A DNA stretch of 64,000 bases from Brachypodius melanocephalos (taxonomy: Eukaryota > Chordata > Aves > Passeriformes > Pycnonotidae): the NCBI GenBank assembly GCA_013398615.1, contig VZSR01003807.1:12130428-12194427 (forward strand). The letters are read 5' to 3'. The notes under the pieces are model-generated. The model did no database searches and was not told the origin of the DNA. It saw only the letters and a program-made list of their open reading frames with translations. Below are positions 50,401 through 62,400 of this stretch, one piece after another (position 1 is the first letter of the stretch; each line of letters starts with the position of its first letter). Both the position numbers and the translations under genes were made by a program.

Positions 50401-53400
50401 CGAGATGATGGGACGCTGCGTGAAGAGCAAAAAGATACGACTTCAAAAGACTTTGTGCCAAAGATCTTTTTTTCCAGGAGGGCTGCACAACAAGTGATCA
50501 CGTGAATTCAGCACCAATCACATTACCCTAAGTCTTCCAGAAACTTCAAAGTGCCCACCACTGCCCACAAAAGAAGAATGTGAACATCTCAAATAATTAA
50601 AAACAGCAGTTGATTTTTATTCAGTGCTTTTTACTTAGGATGCTTAAAGCTCTTCATACAAGGAATCATCTACCAAATTCAGTACCTAGACAGGATAAGT
50701 GACTTTAAAGATACAGGGTGTTGAGAAGAAGTCTTTTGATGCCCTATCCAAATTATTTATTCACGTCATCTAATCAGTCCTCATCCAGTGGTAACAGCTC
50801 ATATTTTACAACTGAAAAGTTAAATTATATGCCCAGAGACACTTAAAAAACAAGTGGAGAAAACTCAATCATCTTTCTTGTCTTGCGCCAAGTCTTGTGC
50901 TGCAGTGTCTCTTTTGAACTATTCCCGGAGGAACTGAACTGTGAAAGAGCACCAGGAAGGCAACAGAGCATTCTCTTTTGTCTTCTACTTGTCTACACTC
51001 AGAAATGTCCAAATCACAACAGTAAAAACAGGAAGAGTGAGGGCCAACTAGTACTAAATGTCACAATGTGGAACAGAATAATGATAAACAAACACTGCTG
51101 CTTAGGATATTTATTTCCTGCTTGCAAGGAGCTCCCTAAACTTTCCTTCTAAATCCCACCTTTTTTTGTAAAGTACCAGTCTTTTGTGACCTTCTCTAGC
51201 CCTATCATTACTTTTGCCCTTAAGTGTTACTTGCATCCATCTGTCATCTCTTGCTGTGTTACAAAGCACCTGTATTTACTTATATACACACACCGTGTGC
51301 TATTTCAATCCCACCTGCTACCTCTGCAAATAAACGACACCGAGTAAAGATGAAACTCTAACTCCATGAAGAATACTATACAGCAGGCTGTCATCAGTGA
51401 ACTACAGAAGATTTACTCCTTTCTGTGAAGGTCTTCCTTGTTTTTACTATCTGTGACACTGAGAAGTTTAAGCAAGCGTGTTTGTCATCTAAATGATGAA
51501 CTGTATTTATTGAAAAGTCAGGTTATCTTTGGAATATCTTTTCACAAGATGGATCAAACAAGAAGACAGGGTCAAGACTCCTCTATTAGCAGTATGGTAC
51601 CCAGATAGCAGGGTTAGATCAGCCCAGAGGTTACTGATCTGGTCTGGGGAAAAAGCCACCCTTCCATTTACAAATTCAAGATGCTTAAAAGCAAGTAACT
51701 GGGAAAAGACGTTTTTATGTGACTGATACAAAGTAAAATGCAGCTGGCACAGCTCCATATCAATGTTTATCATCAAGATAAAGCATTGGATGAAAAACCT
51801 TTTCACAGAAGAGATCTTCCCTACTATGTCACTTTATCCTAGATTTAAATTTCAAGGAAAAAATGCTGGTTTTAAAGTAGGAGGAATGAAGGAGTGTCAT
51901 TTTAATTACATCTAGGCAATACCAAACACACACCTCCACGAAGGCACAAATCTTCAGGCTGACTGATACGCAAATAGAAAGCAGCAACACGTGAACCTTG
52001 TGATTTTCACAGTAATTGCTAAATGCATTTTGTAGTGGAGAACTTCAGAAGAATTGAGAAATCCTTTGTGTACCATCAATAATTCTTCATGGCTTGTCAT
52101 AATTGTAATCTGTGGGACACAGCTTTACATTTGAGGAGAGGTCACATGAAGTATCCCCTACTGAATGGTATTTTCATGATTTGTGAGTGTGGCTCAGCCC
52201 CTGCACTGTCTGGCAGCAATGAGACAGTTCAAGCTGCTTACCAAATAAATGCCATTGAAAAGGCACTGGCACAAGGTAGGCACCTGCCACATCTACTGCA
52301 GCCTGAGACAGCCTGAGAAGAGCAAAGTAGAAGTGACCCTGATTTTTCCCAAGGGCTGAATCCCAGCACGGGCAGCGCTATTCACCTGATCATTACTGTG
52401 GGATCCAAAGTGCATCCTGCTGTTCACCTTGCATCAGCTTACGTATAAACACAGTGAGGGAACAAGCAAGTATGTGACTTGGCACACAAATGTTTATTTA
52501 TTGGATAGGCTTTAACAGCAGAAGAGAAGTCTAATATTCCAGCTATTGTAATCCAATACAGCACATCCAGACCTGATGTCTCATACTGCAGCTATTATAA
52601 ACCAACATATTACACCCAGGTAGGACATTCTTCATCCAAATAGAGTCAAATAAAAACACCTCTTTCCTCAGGTTACTGCTGGATGCAGAGAACATCAGAG
52701 GAGCAGACAGAAGCAGCGCAAGAACCTTTGCAATCTAAAACATGGTCTCAAGAGAAAGGCTTTTCAGAAGCTTTGAAACATGGGGTGGGACCTCTGGCAA
52801 CATAGCACTGTAGAGCTCTGAAGAGTAGAATGTCAGAAGCTGAAAACTTCACCACAATTTTCCAACCATAATTCAGCCACCTTCTAAACTGCTCAATGTA
52901 TGATGCTCTTATATTCGGTTTATGAATGCATATGCAAACAATATGTGAGTGGGTGCGTGTTGAAACAAACACACACACAATACCTACAAGTGCTGTACTG
53001 TTTGTAAATCATGACGTTTCTACTCTTCCATTTGTACAACTAGTCTCCCCACACATCTCATTATGCTTTAATATTTTCAACCTCAACAAAGAGCACTTGC
53101 GCCACACCACCAGACATACCTTGCCTTCCTTTCTGTGAAATGGTCAGACCCTTGGTGCTCCTCCAGACCAGTATTCAGCAACATTTAATTTACAGTGAAG
53201 GGCTAAGACTTCAGATGAGCTTCAGGGAAAATTAGCCTGTCATTACAGGCTTGGAGAAATAAAAGATCACCCAAATGCCAGATCTGACCTGACCTTTAAA
53301 GTACCGTTCCAATAATATTTTTCAATAACTATGCTTCCTAGTCTTTCCCTTCCTGGACAAGGGATATGAATCAATTACTGCAGCAAGTCAGTTATGAGCT

Positions 53401-56400
53401 GGCCACAGCTTTCTTTTCAAACTCTACTGAGAAAAAACAATTGACCTCCAACATCCAACACAAAAGTATTGTTCCTCATAAAGCATCCACTTATTTGAAT
53501 TGTTTTAGCAAAACAAAGAAGGACAAAAGTTGTTGTATCCAAATTGTTGTTGTATCCAAAAGTTGTTGTATCCATCTGTTACAAAATGAACAAGCAGACT
53601 CTAGGACAGAAGAATTTTATTTTCCATGTTTGCATAATTGGGGTTTTTTATCTGCTAGGAACAAAGAAACACAGCTACAAATATAACGTGAGAATTTCTA
53701 ATCTCACTTTGCATATAAAAATAGCATCAGGTTTTGAAAAATCTCAGCATAAGCTGTAAATATCTGAATTCATTCCAGGGTTTAATTACCAACATGTAGC
53801 TCTATGACAACTACATATTAGAAGCCATTGGCTAAAACACAAGAAAAAAAATGCTTTATCAGGAGAAATACTGACTGAAAACACATCTCGACAAGTGACC
53901 AACAAGGAGCTTTTCTACCATTTCTTTCCAAGTGGGCTTGAAAGTGAGCTACAGCTACTCAAATCTGTATCCCCAGCTGTTGATTCCCCTTAGAAAAGCA
54001 TGCAGGAATGGATATTCCCACTCAAAGCTCTGTGGTTGCTTCTTATAAGTCACTCTACTGCCTCTCTTACAGGAGAAAATATAATTTATATACATTCCAT
54101 CACTTGTATGCAGTTCAGTCAATGAAAACACTGTTCTAGCTGATTCTTGCTGCCTGCCTTGAGCTCAGAAATCCTGAGCCATGGGGTCTGCCTGCTGCTT
54201 GAACTAATCCCTTGTTTGTTGGCACTGGGACTCCCGCTGGTAATGAAATAAAAATAGTATTCCAGGGCAGAAAGCCCAGGAACTAGCAGGACTTTTCTCA
54301 GGAGGAAGAACTCAACTGCAAAATAGTATGCAGTGAATGGCATGTGTAAGTACATTGCTTGCTTGCTCTCACTGCAGGCTGCTGATGTGGAGATGCACAC
54401 TCTTCCCTCTCAGAGACAAGCTGAAAGGTGCCATGGCTGCAGTGCCCACCTGGCTCCTGTGAGCTGTGTGCACACCTCTGTACTTCCACAGCATTCATGG
54501 GAAAGCAACCCAATACTCCTTCATTCTTCTGCTCTCATATTTACAGTGGGAAAAATATTAACTGCTAAGAACTGATGGTGACAAATGATGAAAATCTGCC
54601 ATTGCTGTGGCCTGATATGATTTTATTTGATTTGCAGCTGTTTCTTATATTCTCTCTATTTCTACAGTATTTTTTAAAGAAGTCAATACAACAAGAGTCC
54701 ATTTTAACAGAAAGAGTTGGTTAGGAAAGTGTCTTCAATTCCCAGTGCTGATCAAAATCCATTTTTGCAGCAGAGATGATCCTATGGCCTATATAAAGAA
54801 CACCAAGGTCTTTATTGATATCCTAAAGCATGTTTCACCAGTTAGTTCTAAACTGCTGTTTTTTTTCCTGTAAGCTAATAAACTCTACTTGAAGCTTTGT
54901 TGTCATCTCGTAACAACTAAATAAAATCGATTTCAGGCAATATAAATGAAAGGCAATATTAATTCAGATGCAACAAACCTGAACACACTGTGTAAAATAA
55001 ATGAAGAAAAGTAAGCAAGGTCTGCTCAGCTGAGTAACATAAAAAGCAGCCTCTTCTTTTGTTTGATCCGAATTAAACCTAAAATTGCACCTTCCTTCTC
55101 TCTTCCTTTACAGAACTTCCTTTACTACTACAGGTTTCTGCAGGACCATATAATCTTAAATCTATTCATTTAGATGCTGGGATATTTCTAGCAGAGAAGC
55201 AGTCTGTGAAATGCTGACAGCAGCAGGTCTATAGCAAGTTGGTTGTCTTCTCAAAAACTTCTGGAAACTCCTACCATAAAGACTTAGTATTTGGTACACT
55301 ACTTTGAATTAGGTTTAAAAATATTACACTGATAAACATAGGGTTTTTACATTTAATCTTGTTGTCTGTACCACATATGAAGCTTAGTTCACTCATCCTT
55401 CTTCGCTGCACTCAAGATGTAATCTGTACTCACACCAGCTACACGGTGATATAAAACCTTCAAGTAATGTAAATTTACTGTAGAGTTAAAGGTGTATGGA
55501 AGAGATCTACATCATAGCTTCTAAATCTGTGCTCTTGTTCCCCTGTTCCTCTCTGGGACATATTAAAAAATCATAAAAATTGAAGAAGGGACCAAATATA
55601 TGCCACAAGATTGAACCATTAGAAACAAAAATTCCTAAGTTTGTTGAAGTTGGCAGTTAGAAAGCATCTGTTTCCAACCGGAAGCAGACACAGTTAGTTA
55701 ATATAATAAAGACCTGTCTGCCCATTTGATGAGAACTTCTAAAGTGACAGAACTGGATTGCAGCATGTGGTAAACAATTTTAGGAGGACTACAAAACAGT
55801 CTTGAAGGAGTGGATTATTCTCATCCCTGCTTGATGACAGGGAAAGGTTGCGAGGACTTACTAAACAATGTAAGAAATTAACATTCTTCCAATAAAAATG
55901 TTATGACCAGCAGGGCAGCCTGCTGTTGCAATCTCATTTTTAAATGTTGAAAAAGCAGGACCACGAAAAAATTGGGGCATATTTTTGGTACTTCACATTG
56001 GTGTTCGTGGTGTATACAAAGAGAGGCGTAGTAAGAGGTAAATTTTACAGAAATTGATAGTACGTTTTTGAACATCAGTCATCAGCTGATCATGAGCCCT
56101 TAAGACCAGCCCTCACCGATGCTTTTCCAGCTCTTTCCACTCTATTCTGCAAACACATCCTTCCAGGATGCAAGGCCGAAGCCCCGGAGTCAAGAACAGG
56201 AGCGACTGCTGCGTTATGCCAACTCTACCACTCTGTTTATGAATGCTGTTTTTCAAGCAAAGCTATCGCTTTTTATTTCAATACTTCTAAACAAGTGTGG
56301 TTTCCCTATCTAGAGTTTTGTAGTCAGCAAACTAGGTTTATGAACTATAAATTCCTACACTGAAGTTAAAAGCTTAAGAGAGTTTTAATCCAATGAGACA

Positions 56401-59400
56401 CAGGATGCCAAAACCACACTAAAGCTGGAGGAGAAGGCAGCATATAAAACACCTTGAAGGGATCCATGACAACAGTCATCATTGAGATGAGTTACCTGCA
56501 GTTCCCAAATCTATTCTACCACTAGGGTTTGCAGTGACTTTATGTTCAGTAACATTCCAGCCAAGATGCATATAAATTCTGTAAGTCTTAGACTGAGTTT
56601 TGTTATAAACAATAAAATCTGTTTCCTGAATATTCTGCTGAAGACAGGACAGACAAACAGCAGAAACAAAAACAGTTCAGCATATTTTACTGATAAAATT
56701 TTCAGACATCTGCTGTGTCAAAGAATTGGGACAGAGGACCACACAGAAAATCAGTTTTGTACCTGTAATCCATTATTTTTTATACTTTTTGTTTTATTTT
56801 TTCTCTGGGTTTTGTATTCAGAACTACATGCATTTATAATCAATGTGCTTTCCCAGTCGTATAAGTCATGCTTCTTCATAAGAAAGTCTTAGCAGAAGAA
56901 TTCAAGATGAGGAAATTCTTCTATTTTCTTAAATTGTTTTTAGTTCAGTAACCAGTGATGAATCTCGTAAAATCCCATTATAAGGCTGGCTGCCATGGTA
57001 CAGAAAACAAATTAATTTACTCTGATGAGTTTGTCATGAGACAAATTACTAGAACCACTGACTCATCTTTGCACGTACATCTTTGGAGCAGAGGGAGAGC
57101 ATAACAGAAGTTACCAGCAATTTTTTTGCAACAGTGGTTTCTATCTGGTTTTGTAAGTAAACTAAATACTTAACAATGTTCTTCTAGCATACCTGTCATT
57201 TAGCTGGTAATACTGCTAGACCAGCATTCAAATACATAGGAGAATAAAGTCCACATGAGCAGATGCAGGTGTTCATCTGAAAGACTCCTCACTTCCTCCT
57301 GCAGCTGAGTAAATATGAATGTAGATGCACCAAATAAAGAAATGAAACACTGACTAATAAGAGAAGCGGGGTGGCTCTAATTTTAGGTAGGTTTATGCAC
57401 ACGTTTTTTAAATAAACATAAATACATAAGTTTGAATGTTATTTTTATCCTGATTTCCAAAGGAAATGAGACTCCTTGATTCTGTTATTAAATGGTGGTT
57501 GCCTCTCCCTGACTGTCCTCATCCTTCACTTGAAACTTGGCTTACAACTCCTGAAGTTGTTGGCTTTTAGTCTCCAGTTGACAATGGGGGAAGTAATCTC
57601 CTTTCCACTAAAATATTGCTATTCCCAACAAAAATAGCAGCTGGGAAGAGCAGAAATGCTTATGTTACTACTTCCACTATTAGAAATACTGCAGTACAAA
57701 CTTGGCATTCACCTGTTCTGTCTGACCTCTCAGCTGCCCTGTAAGCACTCGCATACTGGCAGAATAATTAGCCCCCACATCAGCCACAATATGTGCTTTC
57801 TCCCAGCTGATTGAGGAGAAAGGAGAAGAGCTGAAAACATGAAAAGAAGATGAAGCTATACATGGAGAACTAGAGGAGATGGAAGTATTTAAATGAAGGA
57901 GAATTTGAGATTAGCAGGAATAAAGCAGTGATGGAAAAGCCCACACGCAGGGGTACTTTGGGGCAGCCTGACCTGATGGATTCTGATGCTCAAACCACAG
58001 AGTGATTTCACAGCCTGGCACCAGAGGGTTCAACAGCTAACGTGCACATACTGAGTTCTGGTACTGAAGGATCAGAACAAGGTTTGCTTTTCACCTGGGC
58101 TGGAAAAAAGCAACACTGATATAAACATGTTTTCTTTAGAACTGATCCAGAGAGGAGATGGCTGTGCTACTTTGCTGCAAAGGCTACGTTTAAGAAAATA
58201 AAGCTGTGTTTATGGGTAAGTCCTTTAGGTACTTAAATTAGCATTAGATATCACTGTACATATTTAGGTTGGCTTTAGAAACCATTATTTTACACTTTAC
58301 ACAACTAAAGAATTCTATCTAAATTAGAGTGCTAAGGTTAATAAGCACAGGTTAATGCTAAATATAAGCAAACACAAAGGCTTAGCAGATGGTTTACTAT
58401 GTCACCCTTCTGCATCCATTCCAGATCAGGGTACTGGAAAAAAAAATGATAATACATGGTATCATCATTACATATAATTAATACATCTAAAGCATTTTCC
58501 TTCACTTTCAGATTTCAAAGCTATTATAAAGTTCCATTACTAGCAGCAGAAATTAGAATGGAGTCATCCCTATTGTGCAGAAAATGACACAGAATTACAT
58601 TCAGCTGGGCTCTGAAGTACCAGCAAAGACCTGTGAAGCATGTTGTGCTCCTGAGCAGCTCACAGACCGTGTGCTCGCATTTTCTTGGCAAGTTACATGA
58701 CTGAGGTTACTGCATCACACCAAACGACTGTACATTAGAAAATTACAATAACAAAGATGGAATAATCTTGTAGTTATGATACTGGACTTGGAATATTTTT
58801 ATCCAGCTCTTGGCTCTGCTACAACATTAAGCAAGTTATTCAGTTTGGGGGTTTTTTTGTCCTCAGTCACTTATCCATAAAACAATGCAATTTTCTATCT
58901 GTCTGTTCATGGCCTAGTGAGTTTGGGAAACAAGAATTTCTCCTTTCATATTTCCACAATACCTAACACAGTGGACATTAGAATCAGGTGCAGTCTTGCA
59001 TGGCTATCTTAATGCAAACAACCATTGTTCATGGCACATTTTTACCTATATTGTGTTTTAGGATGGATTTGGGACATTTTTCAACCTTTTCCACATTGCA
59101 GCTCTACAGCAATGAGCTCATGGGGGAAAAGCATTTCAGCAAAGCACAGAGAACAGACTTTAAAAATGCCTCCTACCTGCACAGGTGTCTCCAGAGTGTA
59201 GATATGTTCCCCACGCACGTTGTAGAACTTGACCAGCGCGCTTTTCAGCAGGGAACCATTGCTGAGGTCAAGCAGCTGGTTCTGCTTCTCCATGCCTGCT
59301 ACTGCGAGCAGGTCTCCTTGTGTGCACCACTGTACCACCACATCTGAAACCACAAAGATGGTTTGCAGTAACCACTGACTAGAAACTACAGAAACAGCTT

Positions 59401-62400
59401 TTCCAGATGCTGCAAAGTGACTTGAACAGATAAAACATGCTCTCAAAAGTTACTTATGTACTTAGAAATCTGTATCCTTTCACTGAAATAGTAGGAAATA
59501 TATCACAGGTGCACTTCTGAGAATGACTCTTTATTTTGTACATTGAAAAAAAAATGTGTTAAACATTATTTTCTCTCTATGGTGACTCTAGAATGTAATC
59601 AGTAGTTGCTCTTAAACACTTAAGAAAAGAATTTACCAGAGATGTTGAAACTGATATGGAAGATCCTACAATACAGCTTTGGGAATAAGTGGAATCAAGT
59701 TAATATGGAGATGAATAATCACACCAAGAGAGCAGCAAAGAGTGTTTGTCTGGAAAGGCCTATAGTGCAAAAAAGCCAAGTATCTGTCAGTGCCTGATGT
59801 TCTCACTGGCTGTCAATATAACTTTTAGCATAACCCAAACTAGAGTTACAACAGTATAACGTGAAACTAAAAGTACTCGGACTTTTGTCCATAAATATAG
59901 GGCCTCCATATCATGTTTTCTTTTGCCACCATCATGCAAAGATGATGAAGGCTCTGGAGAATCTTTCTTACAAGGAGAGGCTGAGGGAGCTGGGCGTGTT
60001 TGGTCTAGAGCAGCCTGAAAGTGGACCTTATTGTTATCCCAAAGGTTTGTGCCGAGAAGATGGTGCCAGACTCTTTTCAGTGGTGCCCAGTGACAGGACG
60101 AGGAGAAATGGCCATAAATTAAAGCACAAGAAGTTCCACCTCAACATGAGGAAGAATTTCTTTACAGTGAGGGCAGCAGAGCACTGGAAGAGGCTGCCCA
60201 GGGAGGATGAGGAGTCTCCCTTTCTGGAGACATCAAAACCCACCTGGGCAAGTCCCTGTATAACCTGTTCTAGAGGACCCTGCCTTGGCAGGGGGGGTTG
60301 GACTGGCTGATGCCCAGAGGTCCCTTCCAACTCTAATGATTCTGTGATTATGACTTGTGCAAATCTACTCAGCTGCTCAGCAGGGCTTTACTGGAATCAC
60401 ACAGGGACCGCTCAGACTCTCATATGCACGGATATGAATATACATATTAGTTACTTCTTTTACAGGCATCTCATGATGAGGGACGCCCACAGCTTAATTT
60501 GAGGATGCTTATTTCAAACCCTTATATCCTCTAGTTCTTTGTCACACTTCAAGAGTAACTCTAAAACAGTATTTTGCATTTCTGCTCGTGTTTCAAAGGC
60601 AGATTTGCATGTTCAAGGAATACCCTTTAAATCTTTTTACTCTTAAACCAGAGGTGAAAGGCAGCTATTTTGTGCTGAGACAAAGTGAAGGTAAAGACAA
60701 AACTTTTGTGCTCTGGGATGCTCAATCTGCCAAGAACCTTTTGAAGACACTTGTGGGCGAGAAACTGTCTTCAAATGAAGAAGCAGGAGGGAAATGAGAG
60801 TTGGCAGGAAGGATCTCAAAATTGTTTCAAGTTGTCAACTTGTCATTTGCAGGGACTTTTATGTGCAATTTAAAATGGTTTTGTATTATTTCAACTTTCT
60901 GATATTTCTCATGGGAATTATGCTTCTGTACGTATCAGAGAGAAGCATGTTCCTCAAGGTAATTCTTCTACAGCTAGGCACTGTATGCCTCTTGTTTCCT
61001 CTTAGTTTTCAGCCCTCTGAGTAACCTACAATGGGATTTAATTCATGTTTCTTGGAGAGGAAGAAGATAGGCAGGTTCAAAATAAACAAGGCAAGCTCAT
61101 CAGCTCCACTTTTGGTAACTGAATAACTATGGAACTACCATAATGAAACATCTGTCTCCTTTGGATATGTCTTTAGATAAAACTTTCAGTTGATCCCCAC
61201 AACAAGAGGAAGATAAGTGATTACTTTTTCCAGCAGTTTTCTCTCTCTCAAAGTCATACAATTAGACTGCTGTAAAGGCAGCAAAGGGGTGGATGTGGGC
61301 TGCAGCATCCCCCCAGGACCGTGTGGCTCTACAAATAAGCTTGCACTGCCAACAGGACCTTCAATGACCATTGGGCCTTTACACAAAGTAAGTGATAAAT
61401 GGGTTCTCAGCACCAGCACAGAGATTAAAAATCAAATGGAGGTTTCATCTAGGGTAATGATCTACAAGTGAATCAGTGGATCAGTCACCCCTCAAAACTA
61501 CTTCCCAGCCACCACAGACATGTATATCAGCAAACCCTGAACACAGAGCACTGTAAATGTGCAACAGTTCTGCAGGCAATAGTTGTGGCTAGCTAGTACA
61601 ATTAGTAGATGTAGCTCAGCAGTTCTGCAGGTAGCAGTGCACTGAAAATCACAGAGCTAAAAAGCACAAATTCAGGGCCTCCTAGGTCTGACTAGGACTG
61701 ACAAAACTACCAGGACTGTTCAAGCTGGATGAAAAGAATTTTTATTTGGGTAATCAAATTATCAAGGTCTGTCAATTTAACAGAAATATTCATAATAAAA
61801 TGACGGCTCTGCAAAACTAGTAGAATATATATATTCTATATATATTAAAAATATATTGTTACTGCTTGAAATAATTTCATAGTTGCCTACTTTAAAAATA
61901 CATTGAACAGCCTACAGCAGCCTATAAAGGTAAGGATATCTGCTGCAGAGACCACAGAAAGTTTAAACACAAGCACATGAATGAGGACTTGTAGACAACA
62001 TTGAAGACCATACTTGATTGTTTGCACATTCTTGCCTGCGATAAAATCCAGTAAAATTCAATCACTTGCAAAAAATAAATGAAGATTCAGGAAGTGTGAA
62101 CAACTACATAAAACCAGACATAAAATACTTTCCACTGTACAGTGCTTAAAACAACAGACAGTGATATCCCAATCATCTTTCTCTGTCTTGCACACATTCC
62201 CAGCCCAGTAAGATGCTGCATGTTTTTTGTCTACTGATGAAAAAATGTAGTCCAGTTTACAACTAATAAAAATATTCCTACCCTATGTAGCACATTAATA
62301 TTTTGCTACAGGAGGGTGACATACTTAAGGGATCTTTTTTGCGTTACTGAAAGTCAATGGGGAAAGAGAAACTGGACAAACATCCTCAGCATGACAGAGC

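Noticed and set aside
59861..60310. 149-codon plus open frame in a TULP4 intron
   Set aside because: Most of it is the C-terminal remnant of CR1 ORF2 and is counted as repeat, not as a host gene.
61815..61860. AT-rich dyad (tatatatattctatatatatt type)
   Set aside because: Simple TA-rich low complexity is expected to form dyads by chance.
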